A stretch of DNA of 64,000 bases, from NCBI GenBank assembly GCA_030272155.1, contig CP126207.1, positions 2,790,001-2,854,000 on the forward strand. The letters run 5' to 3'. Of the stretch, positions 11,858 to 30,200 are shown piece after piece (positions within the stretch are counted from its first letter, which is position 1; each line of letters starts with the position of its first letter). This DNA is from Tetradesmus obliquus (taxonomy: Eukaryota; Chlorophyta; Chlorophyceae; Sphaeropleales; Scenedesmaceae). The notes below the pieces were generated by a model. That model saw nothing but the letters and a program-made list of their open reading frames with translations, did no database searches and was not told where the DNA came from. A program made the translations under genes and the position numbers.

Positions 11858-12010
11858 GCGCATGCCGCACGCATAATAATAATAGTCTTCTTGTCAGCCA
11901 TACCTTGTCATCGGCATCGGCAACCGCGCCCCGTATGGAGCGGAAACTACGACTATTATTGCCTCTCTATTGGTGAGGGGTAGACCACCCAGACCCCATG
12001 CGGCATGCAT
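11858..12010. mobile_element. MITE-like element with nested inverted repeats
   Basis: Two perfect 10-bp inverted pairs are nested: GCATGCCGCA at 11860-11869 with TGCGGCATGC at 11999-12008, and AATAATAGTC at 11878-11887 with GACTATTATT at 11951-11960. A related phrase (ATAGTCTTCTTGT.AGCCATACC) recurs at 44318-44345. No coding capacity. This suggests a small nonautonomous element about 150 bp long; a target-site duplication was not identified. Confidence 0.4.
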
Positions 12011-12658
12011 GTGGGCCACCAAACTACAGCCGCTCAGCAAACGCAGCAGTTGCATGTGCAACACTTAGAACATGCACGCTGCTGACACAGCAACGTCGGG
12101 GCAACTTCTGGGCAGACAGCCACCACAAAACAGTCAGCTCCTCGGAAATCATGGCATGGCCCCACGGCAACTTCCCGCCGCCAATAAGTATCTACAAGCC
12201 CATCTTCAAACCCCCTGCTCCCCAACTACAATCGCTGCTAGCACGCACACACTCTCTCTCACTCCCTGCCTCTCTTAACAGCACCAATGAGCCCCACCTA
12301 CATACACAGCTTCAAACTGGCACTACAGCCGTCAACAGCCACGTCATGCAAGACTCGCAAGCCCAGCAGATGCATAAGCAGCAGCAGGCAGGAACAAGAT
12401 GCGCTGCTCCACCTGCAGCAGATGGCAGTTGCATGCAATGCATGCTGGCGCAGGCAGCGCTCCAGCAATATCCTTAGCTGTGCCAGCCTAGTGTACTTTA
12501 CGAGCCGGCAGACGAGAATGCCACTAGGTGGCCAACTGCTGCAGCAGCTGTGAACTGCAGAGCCGTCCAGCAGCAGCAGCAGTCAAGCCGGCTGCACCCA
12601 TTGCAGGATGCTGGCAGATGCGGCTGCAGCTGTGGCACCATGCTGCTGCCGCCGCCGC

Positions 12659-12689
<31 letters not shown>

Positions 12690-12937
12690 ATGTGACGCAA
12701 ACAGCGACGCAACAACTGCTGCAGCACTTCAACGTAATCTTTATGCCAGGCCTGGTGTGAACTTCCAACTGTGGCTGCACTTGACTTCACACTGGCCCTG
12801 TGTGAACTTCGCACAAGAGGTCGTAGCCGTCGTCTACTGCAGATATAGTCGCCCAGGCCGCACAGGGCCGCAAACTTCACGCCAGGCGTCACTAGTGGGA
12901 ACTTCTCCAAAGTTCACACTGGGCTGGTGTGAACTTC
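12011..12937. other. eIF3j downstream region with decayed exon-6 copies
   Basis: No gene is supported. Between about 12750 and 12920 the minus strand carries a broken copy of the end of eIF3j exon 6: GLGDYICSRRRL here mirrors GLDDYVYDDAVDDGY in the real exon. The phrase TGTGAACTTC repeats three times. A CTG run at 12657-12690 sits in an otherwise unremarkable stretch. Confidence 0.5.
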
Positions 12938-13093
12938 TCACATGAAGTCGTAGCCGTCGTCCACGGCGTCATCGTAGACGTAGTCATCCAGGCCGGCGGT
13001 GCCACCGCCCCTGCCCACGTTGATGCTCTTCTTGGCTGCATTTGCGGGAGAAAGCAAGGCAAAGCAAAGCAGCAAAACAGCAGGCATTCAGTT

Positions 13094-13145
<52 letters not shown>

Positions 13146-16100
13146 TGATAGGCCAACAACACAGCCTCGTTTGCCCACGTTGACGCTCTTCTTGGCTGCA
13201 ATATGTACATCAGGCAGCACAGGAACAAGGCAACACAGAACAAGACAGTTTAATGAGTAGAAAAAGTGCATGTAGGTTACAGGCACGAGTGCCGCCGCTT
13301 TTGCCCACGCTGATGCTTCTCTTGGCTGCAGCGTGGATGAACGTCAGAAGCAGAGCAGAACGTTTGAGCTTCAAGACTTGCAGCCAAGGTGGCCGGGGCC
13401 TCTGTACACATGTGAGTGTTCACAACCCTCAAAACCAACTGTGCGTGTACAGCGCAACTCACTCAACAGCACGAAACAGACGCCTCATTCGTGTCACACA
13501 GAGCTCAACACGCAGCCACTCGCATCCATTCTTGGCTGCTGCGGCCGCCCTTTCTGCCTTCACTTTGTCAGCGCGCAGCGTCCCCGCTGTGTTCATGGTG
13601 TTTTTGCAGCATCCTCAAAACCTTCAAACACGTTGACACAAAACTTCTGTTGAAAACAACACAACCCTGACCCAGTATCACTCACATCCTTTTTGGCTGC
13701 TGCGGCCGCCTTTTCTGCCTTCACTTTGTCTGCACGCAGCGTGCCCGCCGTGTTCTCGATTTCCTTTGCAACCCCACAAATCCGCAACCGCACAATCCAA
13801 ATATCAAGAAACCTATCAGTCGGTGTCACTCACATCCTTTCTTGGCTGCTGCGGCCGCCTTTTCTGCCTTGACCTTGTCTGCGCGCAGCGTGCCGGCAGT
13901 GTTCTCAATCTCTTTGGCATCGTCGCTGTTGAGCGGATCCGCCGACACGCGCAGCAGCGCCTTCACAAAGGCCTTGTAGTTCTTGTTGGTGGCGTGAGGG
14001 GTGATGAAGCTGTTGTTGGCATAGCAGCAGCAGCAGCAGCACTCAGTGTCAGCGTCATTTTGCAGCACGCAGCAGCGCCTTCACAAAGGCCTTGTAGTTC
14101 TTGTTGGTGGCATGCGGGGTGATGAAGCTGCAGCAGCAACATCCCACAGCCATTTGTTGGAGTGTTATGGACACAGAGAATACAGTCAGTTGCATGCAAG
14201 TAGGCTAGTGGTCCATTTCACTGTGTTGGTGAGAACACGTCGTTCTTGTGACGGTCGGCACACACAGCCCATTGCCTGACTTATGATCAGATGCGTGTGG
14301 CAGCATGCTGTCCAGGGCTGCACCACGTAAGCACTTGAGGTCCCACCAATCAGCAAGCCAGTGACCTGCCAACGGGCGCCCGAACCTCTACACCCCAAGA
14401 GTTTGCCACTCACAGCTTGGCCAGCAGCTCCGCTGCCTCCTCAAAGTCCTTCACGCTCTTTGGCAGCATGCTGTCCAGCTGCTTCACCATGGAGGCGCGC
14501 TCGCCGCCAAACATGTCCGCGATGGCGCTGCGGCAGCAGCAGCAGCAGCAGCAGCAGCAGAGCGTCAGGGTTGACAACAAACAGCAAACACATGTTGCCC
14601 ATTTTCAAGCAGGCGCAATCAGGACGCACAAGCAGCAAGCACAGCAAACTGCACAATTGAACATGCACAGTACCAAACGTAACAAAAAGTAACAAATACA
14701 TAACACCATTCGAATACGCAGCCCACTGCAACTGCTCCTCTTCTCCAGGCGCTGGTCTCGCAGCCGCCGCGCTTCGCTCCCCCCCCACTGCTGCACTGTC
14801 CGTCAACTGGCCACATCCAAAAAAAACACGATAATAACAGTTTTTGAAAATAAGTGACCTGACGCCTCACCGGAAGTCGCTCTCCTCCTCCAGCCGCTGC
14901 TTGCGCAGGCGCTGCGCCTCTGGATCATCCAGCGGCGAGTCGTCAGTTGCACGTTGTGATAAGAGAATAATTAGCACACATATAAAAACAAAATAACAGA
15001 AAAATTAACATCAACGCCTCACCGGAAGTCGCTCTCCTCCTCCAGCCGCTGCTTGCGCAGGCGCTCCGCCTCTGGGTCATCCAGCGGCGTGTCGTCGACA
15101 GTCTCGCCCTTGCTGGCGTACTTCTTCTCCACCTTCTTCTTGGGCTGCAGGTCACAAGAACAGCAGTGCAGTGTAAATTTCATGGTGAGCTTGCTGGCAG
15201 TGTGAAGTTCATGGTCGGACGGCGTGTCGTCGACAGTCTCGCCGTTGCTGGCGTACTTCTTCTCAACCTTCTTCTTGGGCTGCAAGGAGGGGAAGAGCAG
15301 AAACATACATCAAGAACGGGGTTCAAAGTGAGTTCAAGGTGCTCAGGTCGTCCAGTGTCGTCCATAATCTCGCCCTTGCTGGCATACTTCTTCGCCACCT
15401 TCTGCTTCCCTCAAGCTCCTCCTCCTCCTCCTGATCCTCGTCAGCAGTGCAACAAAACCCTCAGCACCCTCAGCACCCTGCCACTAAACCCCTGTGTCTC
15501 CATCAACCCTGATGCTTGTTGCTCAACCCTTGGCCCCCAAACCGCACCTGGGGCTTTATGTGGTAGCCAGTGAGGTGAGGTGAGTGCTCAACGCCTGATC
15601 ACCTAAACCTCGCTCGCACCTGGGGCTTTATGTGGTAGCTCACGGGCTCCTCCTCCTCCTCCTGGTCCTCGTCAGCAAACTTGCTCATGTCCACCTCCGC
15701 CACGCGCGCCAGGATGGCCTGGCCAGCAGTCTCAAACCTGCAGAAACATGCATAAATAGCAAGTGGTTTAGAGTTAGGAGTTGTACTGGCATCAGCGCGT
15801 CTTAAGGGTTGTGTGCGAGTCAGCAAACTTGCTCATGTCCACCTCCGCCACGCGCGCCAGGATGGCCTGGCCAGCAGTCTCAAACCTGCAGAAACATGCA
15901 TAAACAGCAAGTGGTTTAGAGTTAGGAGTTGTACTGGCATCGGCGCGTTTTAAGGGTTGTGTGCGAGTCAGCAAACTTGCTCAAGTCCCCAGAGCAGCGC
16001 GAGCCAGGATGGCCTGGCCGGCAGTCTCCAACCTGTATTCAAACTGAAACAACGCAGCAACAGCCTTGCCAACGGTGGTTTTTAGGGTTTGAACGCTGGG

Positions 16101-17115
16101 CGCTGATGTGGTGTTGCGTAGTTAGAGCAGGGTCAATGTTATGAGGTGGCGGTTGCAGCAGTGTTAGCTAAAGGCGGTGAAAGTAGAAAGTGGGAAGCGG
16201 TGACAGTGTGCTACAAACAGGTTGGCACGCGGAACCTCAGCTGGCCCTACATTGAATGCTGTGTGCTTGCTGCTGCTGCTGCTGCTGGCTGACCTGCTCT
16301 GCAGCAACGAGAGGACAGCATACACCTGTCAAGAGCTGTTGCTGATGACGTGCTTGCTGGCGGTGGCAAATGATGGTGGGCTGACACATTGTGGTGCTAG
16401 GAGCTTGGTAGTATGCTTGTAATGAAGCTGAGAAGCGACAAACATACGACACACACACAAACGACATCTACCAAACAATGCATGTGGTATATATGCTTGT
16501 GATGTGCAAAGGCAGCCCTTACATGCTGAGCTGCGGAGCTGCTGCGAAGGACTGCGGCGTACACAACACACTGTCTGCAGTGCATATGCAGCAGCAGCAC
16601 AGGCACTGCAAGCTGTGCGCGTCTATGCTGCTGCTGCTGCTGTGCACGTGTGCTGCGTTGCTCGACTGATGCCGAGGGCACACAAACAGGGCACGCACGC
16701 GCATGCACAAGCAGCTTGTACATGTCTGCACAGCTGTGAAGATTATGGTAGCAGTCCGGATAGGGTCAATGAGCTAGCTAGCCAAGATTACCTCCAGGCA
16801 CACGCAGCAGCATGGCAACCTGTACATGCGTGCAGCACACACGCAGGCATGTGGCTCACATGCACGCATGCAGCCAACACTTCTGATACGTTCACAACAT
16901 ATCAAATTTCAAGCACAAGCAGCAGAATAATGAGCAGAACCCAGCAGCAGGAGGTGCAGCAGCGCATGTGCTAGAAGGCTCTGACGCCCTGACTACTGCT
17001 GCTGCAACGGCCACACTCACTCCTGTGCTGGAGCTGCTGCTGCTGCTCCTCCTGCTGGCAGCGAGGGCTTGAAATCCTCCGCCTCCCAATCTTCCTGCTC
17101 CCAATCGTCCGCCAT
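12938..17115 (-). CDS. EIF3J: translation initiation factor eIF3 subunit j
   Basis: Six exons on the minus strand: 17115-17021, 15737-15620, 15144-15023, 14527-14414, 14009-13834 and 13035-12938. All junctions keep frame and give 240 residues, typical for eIF3j. The N-terminus MADDWEQEDWEAEDF and the C-terminus AVDDGYDFM are diagnostic; between them lie an acidic patch (DEDQEEEEEP), a basic patch (KKKVEKKYASKG), the helix DDPEAERLRKQRLEEESDF, the helical core LPKSVKDFEEAAELL and YKAFVKALLR, then RADKVKAEKAAAAAKKG. eIF3j joins the 40S decoding centre and regulates mRNA recruitment in the cytosol. Introns carry copies of exon 2, 3, 5 and 6 edges with splice sites. The gene is head-to-head with threonine synthase, start codons 426 bp apart. 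Confidence 0.94.
13160..13780 (-). repeat. exon-edge copies in eIF3j intron 5
   Basis: Read in gene direction, the intron first holds two decayed copies of the end of exon 5 with its donor (about 13765-13680 and 13605-13525, encoding NTAGTLRADKVKAEKAAAAAK). It then holds two copies of the start of exon 6 with its acceptor (about 13330-13290 and 13200-13165, encoding AAKRSISVGK-like peptides), followed by the real exon 6. Order and polarity match the window-wide rule. Confidence 0.85.
14735..16040 (-). repeat. exon-edge copies around eIF3j exons 2 and 3
   Basis: Two copies of the start of exon 2 (about 16035-15985 and 15890-15820, encoding ETAGQAILAR) precede the complete exon 2. Trailing copies of its end lie at about 15570-15540 and 15440-15410. 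Copies of the start of exon 3 (KKVEKKYAS) are at about 15405-15345 and 15282-15220. Trailing copies of its end (RLRKQRLEEESDF) are at about 14935-14865 and 14765-14735. Confidence 0.85.
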
Positions 17116-17540
17116 GGCTGCTGCTGCTGTTGCTGCTACTGCTGAAAGTGCGGAGCTCCCTCTCTGTGGAACCGACTGCTGCTACTCGAGTGTGAGGCTA
17201 CAGCAGGCCCGCAACCTGGAGTAAAAATACAACAACCAAGGTATAGGATCAAAGCAGCGCGGCAGAGCTGCTAGATTTCAAGCGTTGGTACGCAATTGTG
17301 GGCGGGCACTTGTGCAGCACTCAAATTGAAGCCCTGGTGTGATGCGCGATCAGATGAAAGCTGGTTGGTTCAGGCCAATGAGAGCTGATGCCGCTCCTGC
17401 TGTCGTAAACTGCTGCCTTGACTCTCTGCTGTGTTATGCGCCCACCAACCAAGACCCGTCGATTGCCAGTTTACGCTCCTGACTCCGTGTTCGAGCAGCA
17501 CATTGCTGCAACATTCTTACGTGTCGCTGCCATCGCAAAA
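17116..17540. promoter_or_regulatory. bidirectional promoter region, eIF3j / threonine synthase
   Basis: The start codons of the minus-strand eIF3j (17115) and plus-strand threonine synthase (17541) are separated by 425 bp with no other gene between. Both promoters and 5' UTRs must lie here. I see no clear TATA box. A CTG/GCT tract at 17117-17145 sits in the eIF3j leader. Confidence 0.7.
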
Positions 17541-23865
<6,325 letters not shown>

Positions 23866-25642
23866 ATGGGCAATGATATGTTAGTAACATGTTACATATA
23901 TTGTTATGTAACATGTTATGTTTGACGCTAGCCACCATCGCCAGTGAAGGAGGACCAGAGCTCCGTTATGGGTGCGCTCTAGATGACCTTCCAATACGTG
24001 AAGGTCACCATTCATAAGGGTGGTGCTGTGTGTTACTGACATGTCATGTAACATGTCATGTAACATGTCATGTAACATGTCATGTAACATGTCAGGGTCA
24101 GTCTTTGACTTTGTGCCTGCCGTGGCAGGCAGCGGCGTGCGCGGTGCTGGCCACACATCAGCGTGCTGTTTGCTACAGCATGCTCCGTGTGATGTGCTGC
24201 GGCTGCAGCAGCTGAGTCTCAGCAGCAGCTGCTGTTGATGCCACTGCACTGAATGTTGCTTCTGGTCCTGCTGTGATGTGATGCAGCGCAGCAGCAACAG
24301 CATGTGGCAAGCTGCTGGTGGTGTAGCGTGAGGTTATGTAGCCTCAGGTTGCTCTTGTGCTGCTGGTGGCGTGGGCACTTGTTTGAGACTGTAGCTGTTG
24401 TGGCTATTGCCGGCGAGTACAGCTGCAGCAGATTCTTCTCTTTTCTTTGGGCGCTGCTCTTTTGAGCTTGACTGCAGCTGGTCATGAAAAGCAGCGCTCT
24501 TGTCGAGGTCCAGCTGCTGCTGCGTGTGGGGATGTCGGGTGTCGCCTTCAGGCTGCTGCAGCGTGCCTGGCATTGCGGTGTCACTCTGGTTCAGCATGGC
24601 GGCCGATTGCTGCTGTCGCTGCTGCGTGCGCGCTGCCGCGACGCTGGTGCTAGCATGCGTGCGGCGTGCGACGTGCTAATGGATGGTGCCTTTTTGTGCT
24701 GCAACTGCCGGCCGGGCGCAGTGTGCTGTTGCATGCCTGCACGGCGTACATATCGTGTGCTGCCATGGCACCCGCATTCAAGCAGTGGCGGAATCTCTGC
24801 ATGACTGAGGCAGGCAACAAGTAGCTCTATGCTGCGCAGTACCTTGGGAACGTCCATGGTGCAGCAAGCGGATGCGGCTGCTGCTGCTGCTGCTGCTGCT
24901 GCACATCACGTGAATTGTGTATGTATGTGCCGCCATGTGGGGAGCAGTTTGCTGGCACCATGATAGGTGATGATAGGTGATGATAGGTGATAGGCAATGT
25001 AGGTTGGTTTTCTCTCTTTTTTTTAGTGTGTGCTCGAAGCCGCTTCTGGCGGTTTGTAGGTGTGTTCTGGCTTCACTTTCGAGGCTTTGGTCAGCCGGTG
25101 CAAGTGCACAACGCTGACTGAGTTGTAACACGTGTGAAAGGAAGGATTCATATGGCGAGTTCATTAATGTCTGCTGGCTGGCTGTCAATGGCCGCTCTTC
25201 ATACTGTGATTGGCTGTGAATGTATTGTCTTCAATGCAATCCTTTATACTATGGCTTATGAGTACTCATTATGCTGCATTAAACTTGCATGAATTGCCCT
25301 GCTTGCACGTTATACCCCTTGAATTTACTATGGCTGTAGCAGCTGCTGCAGTGTTCATAGGTTGCACAGGTGGTACTGGGCAGGCGTGAGCTGGTGTTCA
25401 GGCATTTGCTGGTCAACAACATGCAGCTCTGTCGGCTGGTGTGGAGGAGAAGTCCTGCGGTGATCGGCAGTTGATGCTTGCAGTCAAGGCCACCGATTGC
25501 AGTCATCATCTCACTCACATGTCACACCTGCCATGTCATGTTGCTGCGACTGTTTCGCGTCGCACCAAGCCTCGGCCTCTCAACTACGCTCTGATCTCGC
25601 ATCCAGAACACTCCAAAAGGTTTTGTGTCCACATCCGGCGTC
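23866..25642. other. intergenic between threonine synthase and the SDR gene
   Basis: No gene is firmly supported. It holds TGTAA-rich sequence just after the threonine synthase stop, a 12-bp array at 24040-24090, a TGATAGGTGA tandem at 24960-24992 and a CTG tract at 24877-24903. On the minus strand 24857-24334 there are two overlapping low-complexity frames (MDVPKVLRSIELLVACL and LQSSSKEQRPKKREESAA) that could be a gene but have no recognised family. Confidence 0.4.
24040..24091 (+). repeat. 12-bp TGTAACATGTCA tandem, four copies
   Basis: TGTAA occurs at 24047, 24059, 24071 and 24083 with exact 12-bp period. TGTAA is the usual polyadenylation signal of green algae, so this is an array of such signals about 180 bp after the threonine synthase stop. 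Similar unarrayed words occur at 23890-23925. Confidence 0.85.
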
Positions 25643-25774
25643 ATGCCCGTGCTGCTTGCCTTGCTTCTGCTGTGCCTCGCAACACCCGAAAGTAGCCTTG
25701 CAACAGACAGCGAACCAAAGCGCTGCGACTGGGGCGAAGACACCGTGATAAAGACAGACCTTAAAGCAGCAGGG

Positions 25775-26634
25775 ATGAGCGCACTCGTGCTCGGAGGGAC
25801 CGGGGCCGTGGGTAGGTGCATGTAACTGTACTGTTGCAGGCTTTGCTGCTGTTGAGGTGGTTGGGGTGGGGCAGATGCTGTCCTGCAAGCAGCTGCTTTC
25901 AGAAGACAGCAGTAAATGCCATTGACTTTCAACATCATTCATGTCGATGGATGTGATGGCAGCACGTGTTCAGCAAAGCAGCAGCAGCTCAGCTGCAACA
26001 GGAGTGCAGTATGAACTGAACAACCCACCATTAACTTGTGCCAGCATGCACAATGCTCAAGCAGCAACAGCTCAGGTGGCCGGCGAGTGCAGCTGATGCA
26101 CCCGCAAACTAGTCCCACCAGTAATGCACAGCGTTCCTGCAAGCCAGCACCACAGCACTGTGTACCACTGCTGCTGTTGCCTGATGTCCCACTGGGAGGC
26201 CCTACTAGTAATGCTTCATGCAGCAGCTGATGCTGTCCTGCAAGCACGCACCTGCCAGCTATGCTCAGCTGCCCCACTAGGAGGCCCTATTAGTAGTGCT
26301 TCAGCAGCTGCTGCTGTCCTGAAAGCCAGCACCTGTCAGCAATGCTCAGCTGTCCTGCAAGCAGCGCTTCTGTCATTTGCTGCCCATTTGTCGTGCTTCA
26401 GCAGCTGATGCTGTCCTGCCAGCCAGCACCTGCTGCATCGCCGTACACAGCAAGTCATTACAGCACTGCTGGTGCTGTTCTGAGCAATGCTAATCACTGG
26501 ATATGTCACGGGCTTCTCAGAACAAACGCAACTGGCGAAAGCTCTTGTGCACAGTCACACCAGGGCAATGCGTGGTGCTGTGCATGTCGAGCGTCAGGTG
26601 TGTTTTCCATGCATTGCTCGTGATGTCCAGACAG

Positions 26635-26676
<42 letters not shown>

Positions 26677-26884
26677 AGGGCACCACATCGTGCAGCAGCT
26701 GCTGGCCAGTGACCAGTGGAGCAAGGTCACCACAGTTGGTGAGCGCCTGGCAGCAGCAGCAGCAGCAGCAATGGCAGCAAAATTAGCAGCAGCGCAGCGG
26801 CGGCAGCAGCAACAGCAGCAGCAGCAGCTGCTGGCCAATGACCAATGGAGCAAGGTCACCACAGTCGGTGAGCAGCTGGCAACC

Positions 26885-26915
<31 letters not shown>

Positions 26916-27213
26916 TAGCGGCAGCAGCAGCAGCAGGTGTTGGCCAGTGACCATTGAGCAGGGTCACCACAGTCGGTGAGAGCCCGGCAGCTGGCCGGCA
27001 GCAGCAGCAGCAGGAGATGTTGCTTCACCTGACAGATTTCGTCTGGCTTGTAGTTTGCAATGTCACTTGGCTGCTGTATGGGAGTTTTGTATCGCTGCTG
27101 CCGCTGTTGCAAACTGCGCCGCTGCTGCAGGCAGGCGTGAGGTGCCGCTGCCGGCTGACCAGCCAGGCGCATCAGTTTGGATGTCAGTTGGTGTGTGTTA
27201 ACAAGTTGAGTTG

Positions 27214-27261
<48 letters not shown>

Positions 27262-30200
27262 AGGCAGGCGTGAGGTGCCGCTGCCGGCTGACCAGCCAGG
27301 CACATCAAAGCTGCAGCAGGTGGGTCTGCTGCTGCTGCTGTTGCTGCGTGTTTGTGTGTGCTGCTTCTCTTTGTGTGTGCTGCTTCTCTACTCTCTGGTG
27401 TTGGTACTGCTCGTGTGCTCTGACCAGCCAGGCGCATCCAAGCTGGACCGGGTGGGACAGGCATGCATGCCGGCTTGTGTTTTGTCAGGTTTGTGGAGGG
27501 CGTCTGACATGAATGAATATGCCAGGCGCATGAAAGCTGCAACAGGTGGGGCTGCTGCTGCTGCTGCTGCTGCTGGTGGTGGTGGTTTTGTGAACGCCCT
27601 GCGCATGCTGCTGTGTGCGTGCGGCAGCTGCACATGCATTTGAATGCAAACTTCCAGTGGTGCTTGCAACGAACCCTTGCTCGCAGGTGGTGATGAATAT
27701 GGATGCGCTGCAGAGCAACGTGGCTGGCACCTTTGTTACGTTTGATAGACAACCAACGCTCTGATCTCTGTCAGCAACGCCATTGGCTGAACTATGTGCC
27801 CGCAGGTGGTGGTGAACATGGATGCACTGCAGAGCGAGGCGGTGGATCTTTCAAGTGGATAGCCAATCCGAGTGCATGCATTCCACCATCCCTGTGCTGC
27901 ATCTGTCGCAGGTGGTGGTCAACATGGATGCACTGCAGAGCGAGGCGGCTGGCATTAGCAAAAAATCTATGCGGATTGAAGAGATGTAAACTCTCATCCC
28001 TGAAACCTCCTCTTGAACCCTGATCTGTGTTTGCAACAAACCCTTGCCCGCAGGTGGTGGTGAACATGGATGCGCTGCAGAGCGAGGCGGCCGGCAGCTT
28101 TGCTGGCGTGGACGCAGTCTTTTGTGCACTAGGCACCACTCGCGCGGTGAGCGTTTCCGGCCTTTCACTGCTCAGCAACAGTTCAGACGACACGACAGCT
28201 GCTAGCATCTACTTCCTTGTAAGTTAGGGGTTGGGTTGGCGGCCGTTGCTCATCCATGAGTCAGGCTCATTGATTGAGCAGCGCACGCCCACACAAGGCA
28301 GCTGCCGGCTTCAATGGCGGCTGCGCGGTAGGGATCACTGGCAGCTTTGCTGGCGTGGACGCAGTCTTTTGCGCACTAGGCACCACGCGAGCGGTGAGTT
28401 GCTTGCAGCAGCTGCTGCTGTAGCTGCTGCTGCTGTTGCCGCTGCTGCTACTGATTTGGCCAGCTGCTGCTGAGGTGTGGACGCAGTCTGCTGTGCACTA
28501 GGCACCACTCGCACGGTGAGTTGATCATCAACTCATGCATGATGCAGCTGCTGCTGCTGCTGCTGCAGCTGAATTGGCCAGCTGCCGCTGCTGCTGTTGC
28601 ACAACATGTCGGCAGCGCAAAGGGCTTCATGAAAGTGGGCTGCAACTCTGGTAGCAGCAGCGCCTGATCCCCAAGCCTGCCGCTGCTGCTGCTGCTGCTG
28701 CTCTGCAGGATGCCGGCAGTGCAGAGGGATTCAGGGAAGTGGAACACGACTATGTGGCAGCAACAACCGCAGCCTGAACGTTAAACCTGCTGCTGCTGCT
28801 GCTGCTGCTGTTTCTGCTGCTGTTGCTGCTGCTTCTGCTTTGCAGGATGCCGGCAGCGCAGAGGGATTTAGGAAAGTCGATCACGACTATGTGGCAGCAG
28901 CAGCAGCTGCAGCAAAGGCAGCTGGTGTGCCATATTTCGGCCTGGTCAGTGCGCAGGGCGCCAATGCTGGCGTGCCCTCAAGTGATTGGCGGCTGCTGCA
29001 CCCGCTGCTATACACGCGCACTAAGGGCCTGGTAAGAGCAGATGTGCTTTCTTGGTGATGTACACAAGCACAGTTGAAAGCCACTGGGTTGCGCCTGTCG
29101 GCGGTTCAGAAACACTGTTTTCAGCAGGTTGTCGCAGGCTTTTTCGTAACTTTTGCAACGACATTGGCCTGGTCAGTGCGCAGGGCGCCAATGCTGGCGT
29201 GCCCTCGAGTGACTGGCGGCTGCTGCACCCGCTGCTGTACACGCGCACCAAGGGCCTGGTGAGGTGTTAAATTTAATTTCATTTTACCTTTACCTTTACA
29301 TTAACAAGGACAGGTGAAAGCCGCTGTGTTGTGCCGCCCACGCGGGGCAGTTAGTGTCTTCAGCAGCAGGGTGTTGCAGGCTGTTCTGCATGCTGTGCAT
29401 CTTATTTGGCCAAATAAACTGCGAAAGTTTTGCCAAATGTTTCGGCCTGGTCAACGCTGAGGGCGCCAATGCCGGTGTTGATTCTGTGCAGGCTGAGGAG
29501 GCGGTCAAGGGCCAGAGCTTTGCGCGGGCCGTACTTTATGTTGCAAATATCTGAGTAAAGGCTGTACACATATGAAAAGTAACACACTGCAACGGCCATA
29601 AGCCGCTTATATACAAGTTGTATCGCTTTTCTGCAGGCGGAGGAGGCGGTCAAGGGCCAGGGATTTGCGCGAGCTAAACTTACCGTTGCAAATATTTGAA
29701 ATGTAACACATTGCAACGGCCATAAGCGGTTATGTTCATAATCATGTGCAGGCGCAGGAGGCGGTCAAGGGCCAGGGCTTTGCGCGGGCCATACTTAATG
29801 TTGCGACTATTTGAACTGTAACACGTTGAAACAGCCATACACTGTTTTGTAGCTGTTTTCTGCAGGCGGAGGAGGCGGTCAAGGGCCAGGGCTTTGCGCC
29901 GTCTGCAAGTGTCCATTTGCAGCACACTTGAAACACCCATATGCCTGTGTGCTGCCTTTCCCGCAGGCTGAACAGGTGGCCAAGGGCCAGGGCTAGGCTA
30001 TAGGCTTCAGGCCAAGTGGATGTACCGCAGTGCCACAGGCTCTGTCGGCTGAACACAGGCTGCTTTATTTATATTTGTTTTGATTGTTATCTGTGCAGGC
30101 TGAGGAGGCGGTCAAGGGCCAGGGCTTTGCGCGGGCCATGCTTGACGTTGCAAATATTTGTTTTGTAACACATTGCAACGTCCATAAGCTGTTTTGCATC

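Noticed and set aside
24334-24857. Minus-strand hypothetical gene
   Set aside because: Two overlapping low-complexity frames that need an intron I could not find; noted in the intergenic entry only.
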